From: Faecalibacterium sp. I3-3-89
GTDB taxonomy: Bacteria; Bacillota; Clostridia; Oscillospirales; Ruminococcaceae
DNA: 64,000 bases
Assembly (NCBI RefSeq): GCF_023347275.1
Contig: NZ_CP094468.1
Coordinates: 1,984,001 to 2,048,000 of the forward strand
Reading direction: 5' to 3'
The notes beneath the pieces were generated by a model that was not told the DNA's origin, did no database searches, and saw only the letters and a program-made list of their open reading frames with translations. Of this stretch, positions 16,539 to 25,386 are shown in pieces. The translations under genes and the position numbers were made by a program. Within the stretch, counting starts at the first letter, position 1. The number at the start of each line of letters is the position of its first letter.

Positions 16539-17145
16539 GGAATTTCTGAGCCAGCTTGCCAGCAAAGCCCCCGCCCCGGGCGGCGGCGGCGCAGCGGCCC
16601 TTGTGGGGGCGGCAGGCGCAGCGCTGGGCAATATGGTGGGCAGTCTGACCACCGGCAAAAAGAAGTATGCCGCCGTCGAGGCAGACATTCAGACCCTCAA
16701 CGCCCGGGCCGAGGCCCTGCGGCGGCGGCTCGAAGCCCTCGTGCAGGCCGACGCGGAGGCGTTCGCCCCGCTGGCCGCAGCTTACGGCCTGCCCAAGGAG
16801 ACGCCCGAGCAGCAGGCTCACAAGGCCGCGGTTCTGGCCGAGGCGCTGGATGGGGCCTGCGCTGTGCCTCTGGACATCATGGACGCCTGCTGTGAGGGCA
16901 TCCGCCTCGCGGCCGACTACGCCGCAAAGGGCAGCGTGCTGGCCGTGTCGGACGCGGGCTGTGCGGCCCTCTTCTGCAAGGCCGCCCTTCAGGCCGCCGG
17001 GCTGAACGTCGCCATCAACACCAAACTCATGACCGACCGCCCCCACGCCGCCGGGCTGGACGAAAAGGCTGCCCGGATGCTGGCGGAGTATGTACCGCTG
17101 GCCGATGAAGTCTACCAGTCCGTGGCAAGCCGCCTGCGGGTCTGA
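16513..17145 (+). CDS. fchA: Cyclodeaminase/methenyl-THF cyclohydrolase FchA
   Basis: A 210-residue all-helical protein of the formiminotransferase-cyclodeaminase family: SKAPAPGGGGAAALVGAAGAA near the N-terminus is the family hallmark, followed by MVGSLTTGKKKY. Members either deaminate 5-formimino-THF or hydrolyse 5,10-methenyl-THF to 10-formyl-THF. The start is a TTG with GGGAGG seven bases before it. Being sandwiched between the cyclo-ligase and a FolD that lacks cyclohydrolase residues suggests it supplies the cyclohydrolase step here (inference). No histidine-degradation genes are nearby, which makes a formimino role less likely. Confidence 0.9.
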   Translation: MELTQLSCEEFLSQLASKAPAPGGGGAAALVGAAGAALGNMVGSLTTGKKKYAAVEADIQTLNARAEALRRRLEALVQADAEAFAPLAAAYGLPKETPEQQAHKAAVLAEALDGACAVPLDIMDACCEGIRLAADYAAKGSVLAVSDAGCAALFCKAALQAAGLNVAINTKLMTDRPHAAGLDEKAARMLAEYVPLADEVYQSVASRLRV

Positions 17146-17163
17146 TCCAGAAAGGGGATCTCT

Positions 17164-18012
17164 ATGTCTGTGATTTTGAAGGGTGCGCCCGTCGTGGCCG
17201 CCATGAACGAAGCAAACGCCGCCCGCTGCGCCGCGCTGCGGGAAAAGGGCGTCGTCCCCACACTGGCCGTCGTCCGGGTGGGCGCACGGGAGGACGACCT
17301 CTCCTACGAGAAGGGCGTCATGGCCCGCTGCGCCAAGGTGGGCGTCGAGGTGAAGCAGTTCCTTCTGCCCGCCGACGCGGCGCAGGAGGAGCTGCTGGGC
17401 GTCATCGCCTGCATCAACGCTGACCCCTCCATCCACGGCTGTCTGCTCTTCCGTCCCCTGCCCCGGCAGTTCGACGACCGCACCGTCCGCGCCGCCCTCG
17501 CGCCTGAGAAGGACATCGACGGCATCACCGACGGCTCGCTGGCCGGTGTCTTTACCAACACGGCCCTCGGCTACCCGCCCTGCACGGCACAGGCCTGCCT
17601 CGAGATCCTGAAGTTCTACGACATCCCCCTCTCGGGTCGGCGAGCCGTTGTGGTGGGCCGCAGCCTTGTGGTGGGCAAGCCCGCCGCCATGATGCTGGAC
17701 CGGGAGAACGCCACTGTCACCCTCTGCAACTCCCGCACCCGGGATCTGCCGGAGGTCTGCCGTGAGGCCGACATCGTGGTGGTGGCCATGGGCAAGGCCG
17801 GCGCCGTCGGTGCCGAGCATCTGCGCGAGGGGCAGGTGGTCGTGGACGTGGGCATTCATGTCAACGAGGAAGGAAAGCTCTGCGGCGACGTCCGCTTCGG
17901 CGAAGCCGAGCCGCTGGTGGAGGCCATCACCCCCGTTCCCGGCGGCGTGGGTACCGTGACCACCTCCGTGCTGGTGAGCCATGTGGTGGAGGCGGCAGAA
18001 AAGACCGTATAA
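17164..18012 (+). CDS. folD: Methylene-THF dehydrogenase FolD, cyclohydrolase site altered
   Basis: A 282-residue FolD with the NADP-binding RAVVVGRSLVVGKPAAMML and the C-terminal TPVPGGVGTVTTSVLVSH. It oxidises 5,10-methylene-THF to methenyl-THF. In canonical FolD the cyclohydrolase reaction needs a Lys four residues after a conserved Tyr, and a Gln in the VQLPLP loop. Here Tyr48 is kept, but the Lys position is Val52 (SYEKGVMARC) and the Gln position is Phe96 (CLLFRPLP); the Asp of DIDGIT remains. Such variants are common in some Clostridia. fchA is 18 bp upstream and probably complements it. Good AAAGGGG site. Confidence 0.93.
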   Translation: MSVILKGAPVVAAMNEANAARCAALREKGVVPTLAVVRVGAREDDLSYEKGVMARCAKVGVEVKQFLLPADAAQEELLGVIACINADPSIHGCLLFRPLPRQFDDRTVRAALAPEKDIDGITDGSLAGVFTNTALGYPPCTAQACLEILKFYDIPLSGRRAVVVGRSLVVGKPAAMMLDRENATVTLCNSRTRDLPEVCREADIVVVAMGKAGAVGAEHLREGQVVVDVGIHVNEEGKLCGDVRFGEAEPLVEAITPVPGGVGTVTTSVLVSHVVEAAEKTV

Positions 18013-18022
18013 CTTCTTTATC

Positions 18023-18077
18023 AAAACAAAAACAGAGAGGACCGTCCGCGAAGGACGATCCTCTCTGTTTTTGTTTT
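18023..18077. terminator. Bidirectional terminator between folD and fabZ
   Basis: A long stem, AAAACAAAAACAGAGAGGA with its complement around a GCGAA-type loop, has A-runs on one side and T-runs on the other, so it works for both convergent operons. Its right arm overlaps the fabZ stop codon. Confidence 0.9.
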
Positions 18078-18540
18078 ATCGTTCTGTCAGCACGAAGGTC
18101 AGCTCTGCCGAAGCGGCACACTTGCCGTCCACATAAGCTGAGGCCTTGCCGATGCCCACCGGGCCGCGCTGCTCCACCAGCTCACAGTGGAGGGTGAGCA
18201 CATCGCCGGGAGTGACCTGCTTGCGGAAGCGGGCATTCTTGATGCCGCCGAAGAGGGCCAGCTTGCCCTGATTCTCCGGCAGGCTCAGGGCCGCGACGGC
18301 ACCGGTCTGGGCCAGCGCCTCAAGGATGAGGACGCCGGGCATGACCGGCGTGCCCGGGAAATGGCCGCAGAAGAACTCCTCATTGCGGGAGACGCACTTG
18401 CGGCCGATGGCCCACTGGCCCGGCTCGTAGTCCAGAATACGGTCCACGAGGGCGAAGGGATACCGGTGGGGCAGGATGGCCGCGATCTCCTCGCTGGTCA
18501 GGCAGTTCGGGGTTTCACGGACGGTGCGGGGTTCTGCCAT
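18076..18540 (-). CDS. fabZ: 3-hydroxyacyl-ACP dehydratase FabZ
   Basis: A 154-residue hot-dog-fold dehydratase, slightly longer than the usual ~145 by an N-terminal extension. The active-site His is in [13 protein letters not shown] (about 25) and the Glu in [12 protein letters not shown] (about 73), with [12 protein letters not shown] between. It removes water from 3-hydroxyacyl-ACP to give trans-2-enoyl-ACP. Last gene of the fab operon, 3 bp downstream of fabF. No FabA/FabM-type isomerase is present in the operon, so how unsaturated chains arise is not shown here. Confidence 0.96.
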   Translation of the reverse strand: MAEPRTVRETPNCLTSEEIAAILPHRYPFALVDRILDYEPGQWAIGRKCVSRNEEFFCGHFPGTPVMPGVLILEALAQTGAVAALSLPENQGKLALFGGIKNARFRKQVTPGDVLTLHCELVEQRGPVGIGKASAYVDGKCAASAELTFVLTER

Positions 18541-18543
18541 CGC

Positions 18544-19782
18544 TCAGCCCTCCCACTTCTTGAAGGCCAGACAGGCGTTGTGCCCGCCAAAGCCCAAACT
18601 GTTGCTCAGGGCGTACTCCATCTTCATCTCCCGGCCGACGTTGGGCACATAGTCCAGATCGCACTCGGGGTCGGGCTGCTCATAGTGGATGGTGGGGGGC
18701 GCGAACTGATCCCGGAGAGCCAGTGCGGTAAAGACGGCCTCGATGCCGCCTGCGCCGCCCAGCAGATGGCCGGTCATGCTCTTGGTGCTGACCACGGCGA
18801 TGTCCTTGGCGTGGTCGCCAAAGACGGCATGGATGGCGGCCGTCTCGCAGCTGTCGTTCATGTGGGTGCCGGTGCCGTGGGCGTTGATGTGGTCGATCTG
18901 CTCGGGGGCGATGCCGCCGTCCTTCAGGGTCAGCTTCATGCAGCCGATGGCACCGGTGCCGCCGGGTGCGGGAGCCGTGAAGTGGTAGGCGTCGCAGTTG
19001 GCACCGTAGCCCACCACCTCAGCGTAGATGTGTGCGCCGCGGGCCTTGGCGTGCTCCAGCTCCTCGAGGACCAGCACGCCGCTGCCCTCGCCCATGACGA
19101 AGCCGCCGCGCCGTGCGTCGAAGGGCAGGCTAGCCGCGTCGGGGTCGGTGGAGGTGGAAAGGGCCTTCATGCTGGTAAAGCCGCCGATGCCCAGCGGGCT
19201 GATGCAGCTCTCTGCGCCGCCGCAGACCATGACCGGCTCATAGCCGTCCCGGATGCGGTGGAAGGCGTCGCCCACGGCGTTGGTGCCGCCGGCGCAGGCC
19301 GTCACCGGGCAGGTGCAGATGCCTTTGAGGCCGAAGCGGATGGCGATCTGGGCCGCAGCCATGTTAGCGATGGCCATGGGGACGAAGTAGGGGCTGACCT
19401 TTTCCATCCCCTTCTCCTCGCCCCGGGCGTGCTGCTCCTCAATGGTGGGCAGACCGCCGATGCCGCTGGACACGATGACGCCGATGTCCTCGGCCTCCGC
19501 CTCGCAGTCGATGCCGCTGTCCTGAATGGCCTCGGCGGCAGCGCCCAGTGCCAGCAGGGTGAAGCGGGCCATCTTGCGGGCCTCTTTTTTGTCCACGACG
19601 GTCTCGGGGTCGAAGTCCTTGACCTCGCCCGCCAGCTTGCACTTGAACTCGCTGGCGTCGAACTGGGTGATGGGGCCGATGCCGCACTTGCCTGCGCGGG
19701 CGGCAGCCCAGCTGTCGGCGGTGTTATTACCAAGAGGGTTCACGGTTCCCAGACCGGTGATGACGACTCTGCGTTTTTCCAT
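18544..19782 (-). CDS. fabF: Beta-ketoacyl-ACP synthase II
   Basis: A 412-residue condensing enzyme. It begins EKRRVVITGLGTVNPLGNNT; the catalytic Cys is in CPVTACAGGTNAVGDA (about 165) and the two His are in NAHGTGTHMND and KSMTGHLLGGAGG. FabF extends acyl-ACP with malonyl-ACP. The start at 19782 follows AAAAGGAG; an upstream reading in the same frame would run back into fabG. It lies between fabG (14 bp) and fabZ (3 bp). Confidence 0.97.
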   Translation of the reverse strand: MEKRRVVITGLGTVNPLGNNTADSWAAARAGKCGIGPITQFDASEFKCKLAGEVKDFDPETVVDKKEARKMARFTLLALGAAAEAIQDSGIDCEAEAEDIGVIVSSGIGGLPTIEEQHARGEEKGMEKVSPYFVPMAIANMAAAQIAIRFGLKGICTCPVTACAGGTNAVGDAFHRIRDGYEPVMVCGGAESCISPLGIGGFTSMKALSTSTDPDAASLPFDARRGGFVMGEGSGVLVLEELEHAKARGAHIYAEVVGYGANCDAYHFTAPAPGGTGAIGCMKLTLKDGGIAPEQIDHINAHGTGTHMNDSCETAAIHAVFGDHAKDIAVVSTKSMTGHLLGGAGGIEAVFTALALRDQFAPPTIHYEQPDPECDLDYVPNVGREMKMEYALSNSLGFGGHNACLAFKKWEG

Positions 19783-19796
19783 AGAAAAAGCTCCTT

Positions 19797-20546
19797 TTAC
19801 ATTGCCATGCCGCCGTCCACACAGAGCACCTGCCCGGTGAGATAGCTGCTTTGTTCGGCGGCAAAGAAGGCCACCGCGTTTGCCACGTCCTCCGGCTGTC
19901 CGGCGTGTCCCTCCGGGATGGTCTTGCACATCTCGGTGCGGACGGCCTCCGGCAGGGCGGCGGTCATATCCGTAGCGATGAAGCCGGGGGCCACCGCATT
20001 GACGGTGACGTTCCGGCTGGCCAGCTCTTTGGCGAGGCTCTTGGTCAGGCCGATCAGGCCCGCCTTGCTGGCGGAATAGTTGGTCTGGCCCGCGTTGCCC
20101 CGCAGGCCCACCACGCTGCTCAGGTTGACGATGCGGCCATAGCGCTGGCGCACCATCCGGCGTGCAGCCTCCTTGCAGCAGAGGAACGCACCCTTGAGGT
20201 TGGCGTTCAGGACGGTATCAAAGTCCTCCTCGGAAAGGCGGAGGATGAGGTTGTCGCGGGTGACGCCCGCGTTGTTGACCAGAATGTCCACCCGTCCGAA
20301 GGCGTTCACTGCCTCTTCGAACAGCTTCTTGCAGCCCTCGGCGGTGGAGACGTCAGCCTGCACGGTGACAGCCTCCACGCCCTGCTCCTTGCACAGGGCG
20401 GCCGTCTCGGCAGCGGCGGCCTCGCCGTGGCAGTAGTTGACCACCACATTGCAGCCCTGCTTTGCCAGCGCGAGGCAGACGGCCCGGCCGATGCCCCGGC
20501 TTCCGCCGGTGACGACGGCGGCACGGGTCAGCTTTTCTTCGCTCAT
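19797..20546 (-). CDS. fabG: 3-oxoacyl-ACP reductase
   Basis: A 249-residue short-chain dehydrogenase: Rossmann motif VTGGSRGIGRA, NNAG at about 90, and the Ser-Tyr-Lys triad in NLSSVVG and YSASKAG, with a C-terminal LCVDGGMAM typical of FabG. It reduces 3-ketoacyl-ACP with NADPH. The start ATG overlaps the fabD stop by 4 bp (ATGA), implying translational coupling. Confidence 0.97.
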   Translation of the reverse strand: MSEEKLTRAAVVTGGSRGIGRAVCLALAKQGCNVVVNYCHGEAAAAETAALCKEQGVEAVTVQADVSTAEGCKKLFEEAVNAFGRVDILVNNAGVTRDNLILRLSEEDFDTVLNANLKGAFLCCKEAARRMVRQRYGRIVNLSSVVGLRGNAGQTNYSASKAGLIGLTKSLAKELASRNVTVNAVAPGFIATDMTAALPEAVRTEMCKTIPEGHAGQPEDVANAVAFFAAEQSSYLTGQVLCVDGGMAM

Positions 20547-21481
20547 GCCTGTGCCTCCTTCCAGCCGGTGAGGAAGGCTTCCAGCTCTTCTGCCGTCTCG
20601 ACGGCAGTGCAGCGGACATCCGTTCCCAGCGTCTTTTTCACGAAGCCGCTCAGGGCCTTGCCCGGGCCGACCTCGAGGACGTCGGTGACGCCCAGCTCGC
20701 CCAGACGGCGGAGGGTGTCTTCCATGTAGACGCTGCTCTGCACCTGCTTTTCCAGCAGGGCCGGGATGGTGTCGCTTTCGGCCTTTTCATGGCCGAGGCA
20801 GTTGAAGAGGACCGGCGTTTCCATCTCGCCGAAGTGCTCGGTCTCAAAGCGCTTTGCCAGCGCATCCCCTGCGGGGTGCATCAGGCGGGTGTGGAAGGGG
20901 CCGCTGACCTTCAGGGGGATGCAGCGGCGGGCGCCGGCGGCTTTCGCCAGCTCGGCGGCCTTTTCTACTGCGGCCTTCTCGCCGCCGATGACCAGCTGGC
21001 CCGGGCAGTTGTAATTGCAGATCTGCACGCAGCCCAGAGCGGAGGCCTCCTCGCAGCACTTTGCCAGTGCGTCGCGGTCGAGGTTCATCACGGCGGTCAT
21101 GCCGCACTCGATGCCCTTGGCCGCGTCGGCCATGGCCCTGCCGCGGAATGCGGCCAGCTCCACCGCCTGCTTCGCGGTAAAGACTCCGGCTGCTTCCAGC
21201 GCGGAGTATTCGCCCAGCGACAGACCGGCCAGATCGTCGGCTTTCACACCGTTTTCCTTCAGGACAGCCGTGACACCGGCGGCAAAGGCCACCATGCAGG
21301 GCTGGGTGTACTGGGTCAGATTCAAAACGCCTTCCGGGTCGTCGAAACAGACGCTCCGCAGATCAAAATCGAGGTCTGCGGCGTCGAACGCCTCCCGGAA
21401 CGCGGGGTATCTCTCGTAAAGGTCTTTGCCCATGCCGGGGTGCTGAGAGCCTTGGCCGGCATACAGAATGGCAAGCTTCAT
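20543..21481 (-). CDS. fabD: Malonyl-CoA:ACP transacylase
   Basis: A 312-residue acyltransferase with the GQGSQHPGMG oxyanion motif, the nucleophilic Ser in GLSLGEYSAL (about 89), the Arg in AFRGRAM, and His in VSGPFHTRLM. It loads malonyl groups onto ACP for elongation. Start at 21481 overlaps the stop of the upstream flavoprotein gene by 4 bp. Confidence 0.97.
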   Translation of the reverse strand: MKLAILYAGQGSQHPGMGKDLYERYPAFREAFDAADLDFDLRSVCFDDPEGVLNLTQYTQPCMVAFAAGVTAVLKENGVKADDLAGLSLGEYSALEAAGVFTAKQAVELAAFRGRAMADAAKGIECGMTAVMNLDRDALAKCCEEASALGCVQICNYNCPGQLVIGGEKAAVEKAAELAKAAGARRCIPLKVSGPFHTRLMHPAGDALAKRFETEHFGEMETPVLFNCLGHEKAESDTIPALLEKQVQSSVYMEDTLRRLGELGVTDVLEVGPGKALSGFVKKTLGTDVRCTAVETAEELEAFLTGWKEAQA

Positions 21482-22545
21482 TGGTGTTTCCTCCAATCGT
21501 CCATCAGTTCCTCCATCAGCTCCCGGACGCTCCGCATCCGGTCGAGACGGCTCACATTGGCTCCGCAGAAGAAGAGTCCCTCTTCCACGTTGCCCTTCAC
21601 GGCCTCGATGAGGGCGTGGGTGATGCAGTAGGGCACCTTGGCCGGCTCGCAGGCTTTCAGGCAGCGGGCACAGTGCTTCGGCGGGAAGCGGAGTCCCTGC
21701 TCGAGCTTCTGCACCAGCGGGGTCGCCAGCGCACGGCCCGGCATCCCCACAGGGCTGTGGATGATGCGGACGTCCTCCGGCTTTGCGGCCAGCAGGACGT
21801 CTTTGTAGGTCTGGCTGGCGTCGCACTCATAGGTGGGGATGAACCGGGTGGCGAGCTGTGCGCCCGCAGCACCCATCTTTGCATAGTGGGCAATGTCCTC
21901 GCCCGTGTAGATGCCTCCGGCCACAAAGACCGGGATGGCGTGGCCGAACTGCTCTTCGAAAGGCTTTACCTCGGCCAAGACTTCGGGCAGGATCTCGTCG
22001 AGGGTCTGGCATTTCCCGGCCAGAAGCTCCTCCTCCGAAAAGCCCAGATGTCCGCCTGCCTTGCAGCCCTCGATGACCACGAAGTCGGCGGCGCGGTCAA
22101 ACGCCTTGGCCCACCGGCGGAGGATGAGCTTTGCCGCACGGCCGCTGGACACGATGGGAGCCAGCGCCACGTCGGCACGTTTCACGAGCCCGGGCAGCTC
22201 CAGCGGGAGGCCCGCACCCGATACGATGGCGTCCACCCCCGCCTCCACGGCGGTGCGGACGGCGTCGGCGTAGTTCTGGGTGGCGACCATCGCGTTGATG
22301 GCCACCAGACCTGCGCCGCCTGCGATCTCTTTCGCTTTTTCGATCTCTTTTTTCAGGGCGCGGAGGTTGGCAGCGGCGGGGTCACGGGCAAAGTCCGGCT
22401 CCCGGTAGCCTGCATCGGCCGTGGAGATGCAGCCCATGCCGCCGCAGGCCGCGACGGCACCGGCCAGCCCGCCGAGGGAGACACCGACGCCCATGCCGCC
22501 CTGTAAGATGGGCACAGCCAGCGGCTTTCCTGCGAGGGTCAGCAT
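21478..22545 (-). CDS. FabK/nitronate monooxygenase-like flavoprotein with Cys-rich tail
   Basis: A 355-residue FMN TIM-barrel protein: PILQGGMGVGVS at the N-terminus, SGAGLPLELP, IEGCKAGGHLG (His position as in FabK/NMO) and PVFVAGGIYTGEDI. Unlike FabK it carries a C-terminal segment HCARCLKACEP ... YCITHAL ... FFCGAN with five to six Cys. Its start overlaps the fabK stop, and its stop overlaps the fabD start, so it is embedded in the fab operon. Databases usually name it nitronate monooxygenase. Conserved location suggests a role in fatty acid synthesis or its redox chemistry, but the reaction is not known. Confidence 0.85.
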   Translation of the reverse strand: MLTLAGKPLAVPILQGGMGVGVSLGGLAGAVAACGGMGCISTADAGYREPDFARDPAAANLRALKKEIEKAKEIAGGAGLVAINAMVATQNYADAVRTAVEAGVDAIVSGAGLPLELPGLVKRADVALAPIVSSGRAAKLILRRWAKAFDRAADFVVIEGCKAGGHLGFSEEELLAGKCQTLDEILPEVLAEVKPFEEQFGHAIPVFVAGGIYTGEDIAHYAKMGAAGAQLATRFIPTYECDASQTYKDVLLAAKPEDVRIIHSPVGMPGRALATPLVQKLEQGLRFPPKHCARCLKACEPAKVPYCITHALIEAVKGNVEEGLFFCGANVSRLDRMRSVRELMEELMDDWRKHQ

Positions 22546-23474
22546 AATTCGCCCAGCGATTTCATCCGCTGCCTCCCGCTCTCCCACAGCTCGTCGAGGA
22601 TGTCGGCCACAGGGCGCACCTCGTGGAGCATACCGGCCACCTGACCGGCCATCAGGCTGCCGGTGGCGGTGTCGCCCTCAAAGACGGCGCGCCGCAGGCT
22701 GCCCAGCGTGTATTTTTCCAGCTCCATCTTGTCGACACCGGCCTTTTCCTGCCGGACGTACTCGCGGCTCATCCGGTTTTTCAGGACGCGGACGGGGGTG
22801 CCGCCGATGCGGCCGGTGACGATGGTGTCACTGTCCTTGGCCCGCAGGAGCGCGGCCTTGTAGTTCTCATGGACGGGGCACTCCTCGCTGACCAGCAGAC
22901 AGGTGCCCACCTGCACGCCGCAGGCTCCCAGCGCAAAGGCTGCGGCCAGCTGACGGCCATCGGCGATGCCGCCTGCCGCGATGACAGGGACATCCACTGC
23001 GTCCACCACCTGCGGCACCAGTGCCATGGTGGTCATCTCGCCCACATGGCCGCCGCTCTCGGTGCCCTCTGCGATGACGGCATCCACGCCCAGCGGGACG
23101 AGGTGCTTGGCCAGAACGGCCGCTGCCACCACGGGGATGACCTTGATGCCGGCTTCCTTCCACATGGAGATGTACTTGCCGGGGTTGCCTGCGCCGGTGG
23201 TGACGACCTTGACGCCCTCCTCCACGACGATCTTCGCAAACTCGTCGGCCTGCGGATGCATCAGCATGATGTTGACGCCGAACGGTTTATCGGTGAGCGC
23301 CTTGCAGCGGCGGATGTTCTCTCGCAGGGTCTCGACGTTCATGCCGCCTGCGCCGATGAGGCCCAGCGCACCGGCGTTGGAGCAGGCGGCGGCGAACTCG
23401 CCGGTGGCGATGTTGGCCATGCCGCCCTGAATGATGGGGTATTTCGTGCCCAGAATTTCGTTCAAAAGTTTCAT
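22539..23474 (-). CDS. fabK: Enoyl-ACP reductase II
   Basis: A 311-residue FMN enzyme that reduces trans-2-enoyl-ACP with NAD(P)H, the last step of each elongation round; it is triclosan-insensitive, unlike FabI. Visible: PIIQGGMANIATGEFA, GVNIMLM, TTGAGNPGKY, AEGTESGGHVGEM with the catalytic His, PVIAAGGIADGRQ and GCGVQVGTCLL-like phosphate loop. The start at 23474 (MKLLNEIL) has AAGGG at nine bases and overlaps the fabH stop as ATGA; the ATG three codons earlier would abut the ribosome site. Confidence 0.95.
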   Translation of the reverse strand: MKLLNEILGTKYPIIQGGMANIATGEFAAACSNAGALGLIGAGGMNVETLRENIRRCKALTDKPFGVNIMLMHPQADEFAKIVVEEGVKVVTTGAGNPGKYISMWKEAGIKVIPVVAAAVLAKHLVPLGVDAVIAEGTESGGHVGEMTTMALVPQVVDAVDVPVIAAGGIADGRQLAAAFALGACGVQVGTCLLVSEECPVHENYKAALLRAKDSDTIVTGRIGGTPVRVLKNRMSREYVRQEKAGVDKMELEKYTLGSLRRAVFEGDTATGSLMAGQVAGMLHEVRPVADILDELWESGRQRMKSLGELC

Positions 23475-24424
23475 CTGATACATCCCTTATAAGTAATCAG
23501 CATCCCGCCCCATGTCAGGCCGCCGCCGAAGCCGATGCAGGACACCTTCTGTCCGGCCTTGAGCAGCCCGGCCTCGGCCATCTCGTTGAGGGCCACCGGG
23601 ATACTGGCCGCACTGGTGTTGCCGTGGCGATCCATGTTCTTGTAGAATTTTGCGGCGTCGGCGTGGAGCGCTTTCACACAGTGGTCGATGATGCGGCTGT
23701 TGGCCTGATGACAGACCACCCAGTCCACCTCGTCCAGCGTCAGCTGCGTCTCCTCCAATACCTTGTGCAGGCAGCGGGGCAGTGCGTCCACCGCGAAGCG
23801 GAAGACGGCCCTGCCGTCCATGCTGATAGGGGCCGAGCCGGTGCGGCAGGGGCCGCCTGCGTGGATGGCCTCGTCGCCCCGTGCTCCCAGCGTGATGGCA
23901 AAGGGTGCGTCGCACCGTTCAAAGATCGCTGCGCCCGCCCCGTCACCGAAGAGGACGCAGGTAGAGCGGTCGGTCTGATCCATCAGGCGGGACAGCGCCT
24001 CACAGCCCACCACGAGGGCATACCGCCCGCCCAGCGTCGCCAGCAGACCGCGGGCCACGGCGGTGCCGTAGATGAAGCCCGAGCAGGCTGCATTGACGTC
24101 CAGTGCGGGGCGGTCCTCCGGCAGGCCGAGGGCACGCTGCACCTGACAGGCCACGCTGGGGGTCGCGTCGGGGGCCGAAAGGGTGGCACAGACACAGCAG
24201 GCGATGTCCTGCGGCCCGAGGCCGCTGCGCTCCAGCGCCTGCTTTGCCGCTGCGATGGCCAGTGTGGCGGCAGATTCTTCCTCTGTGCACCAGTGGCGGG
24301 CGCGGATGCCGGTGCGGGTGGTGATCCACTCGTCGCTGGTGTCCACGGTGCGGCTCAGCTCTTCATTTGTGACCGTGCGGCCGGGCAAGGCCCCGCCTGT
24401 GGCGATCAACTGCAAACCGTTCAT
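23471..24424 (-). CDS. fabH: Beta-ketoacyl-ACP synthase III
   Basis: A 317-residue initiating condensing enzyme. Cys-His-Asn triad: [12 protein letters not shown] (about 112), [11 protein letters not shown] (about 245) and [11 protein letters not shown] (about 275). It joins acetyl-CoA (or branched starters) with malonyl-ACP. The start at 24424 overlaps accA by 4 bp. The third gene before it is acpP, so starter unit, carrier and carboxylase subunits are made together. Confidence 0.96.
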   Translation of the reverse strand: MNGLQLIATGGALPGRTVTNEELSRTVDTSDEWITTRTGIRARHWCTEEESAATLAIAAAKQALERSGLGPQDIACCVCATLSAPDATPSVACQVQRALGLPEDRPALDVNAACSGFIYGTAVARGLLATLGGRYALVVGCEALSRLMDQTDRSTCVLFGDGAGAAIFERCDAPFAITLGARGDEAIHAGGPCRTGSAPISMDGRAVFRFAVDALPRCLHKVLEETQLTLDEVDWVVCHQANSRIIDHCVKALHADAAKFYKNMDRHGNTSAASIPVALNEMAEAGLLKAGQKVSCIGFGGGLTWGGMLITYKGCIR

Positions 24425-25386
24425 GCTCGTTTCGCTTCTCCGATCTGACGAAATTTTTTGTACCGCTGGTCGGCCAGTGCCTTGCCGCTCATCTTGCAGA
24501 GGGCGGTGAGGTGGTCTTTCAGGGCCGTGTCCAGCGCGGCAAAGAGGGCCGCGTGGCTGCGCTGTGCGCCGCCCACCGGCTCGGGGATGATCTCCTCCAC
24601 GATGCCGTCCTTATAGAGGTCCTGCGCGGTCAGCTTCATGATCTCGCAGGCCTCGCCGCTGCGGGAGGCATCCTTCCAGAGGATGCTGGCGAAGCCCTCG
24701 GGGCTGAGCACCGAGTAGACGGCATTTTCCAGCATGAGGATGTGGTTCGCCACACCCAGCGCCAGTGCGCCGCCGGAAGAGCCTTCGCCCGTGACGACGG
24801 CGATGACCGGGACGGTCAGGCCGCTCATCTCCATGAGGTTGCGGGCGATGGCCTCGCCCTGTCCCCGCTCTTCCGCCTCCTTGCCGGGGTATGCGCCCGG
24901 CGTGTCGATGAAGGTGATGATGGGGCGGCCGAACTTTTCGGCCTGCTTCATGAGGCGGAGGGCCTTGCGGTAGCCCTCCGGCCCCGGCATACCGAAGTTG
25001 CAGGCCATATTCTCCTCCAGCGTGGAGCCTTTGCGGTGGCCGATGACGGTCACGGGTATTCCGTGGAAGCGGGCGATGCCGCCCAGAATGGCCCTGTCCT
25101 CCCGGCACTGACGGTCGCCGCACTGCTCAAAGAAGTCGGTGAACATGGCGTTGATGGTCTCATCGATGTGGGGGCGCTCGGGATGGCGGGCCAGAAAGAC
25201 CCGATCCTCGGCAGTCAGCGGGCCGCAGCAGCGGAGGATCTCATCCTCCTCCACGGCCAGCTCGGCCAGCTCAGAGGCGTGGGCCGTGATGGCGGCCATC
25301 TGGCTGTCCTCGTCCTGTGCGCCGCCCCGCAGGGCGGCGATCTGGGCGTCCAAAGGAGCAAGCTGCTCCAGAAGTTCTTTTATCAT
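24421..25386 (-). CDS. accA: Acetyl-CoA carboxylase carboxyltransferase subunit alpha
   Basis: A 321-residue crotonase-fold subunit: [18 protein letters not shown] and [14 protein letters not shown] near 150-200 are family signatures. With AccD it moves the carboxyl from biotin-BCCP to acetyl-CoA, giving malonyl-CoA. It overlaps accD by 4 bp. The biotin carrier accB and carboxylase accC are not in this operon. Confidence 0.96.
   Translation of the reverse strand: MIKELLEQLAPLDAQIAALRGGAQDEDSQMAAITAHASELAELAVEEDEILRCCGPLTAEDRVFLARHPERPHIDETINAMFTDFFEQCGDRQCREDRAILGGIARFHGIPVTVIGHRKGSTLEENMACNFGMPGPEGYRKALRLMKQAEKFGRPIITFIDTPGAYPGKEAEERGQGEAIARNLMEMSGLTVPVIAVVTGEGSSGGALALGVANHILMLENAVYSVLSPEGFASILWKDASRSGEACEIMKLTAQDLYKDGIVEEIIPEPVGGAQRSHAALFAALDTALKDHLTALCKMSGKALADQRYKKFRQIGEAKRA

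Noticed and set aside
15886..18024. 712-codon open frame opposite the folate operon
   Set aside because: It covers three recognised genes on the other strand and has no family signature.
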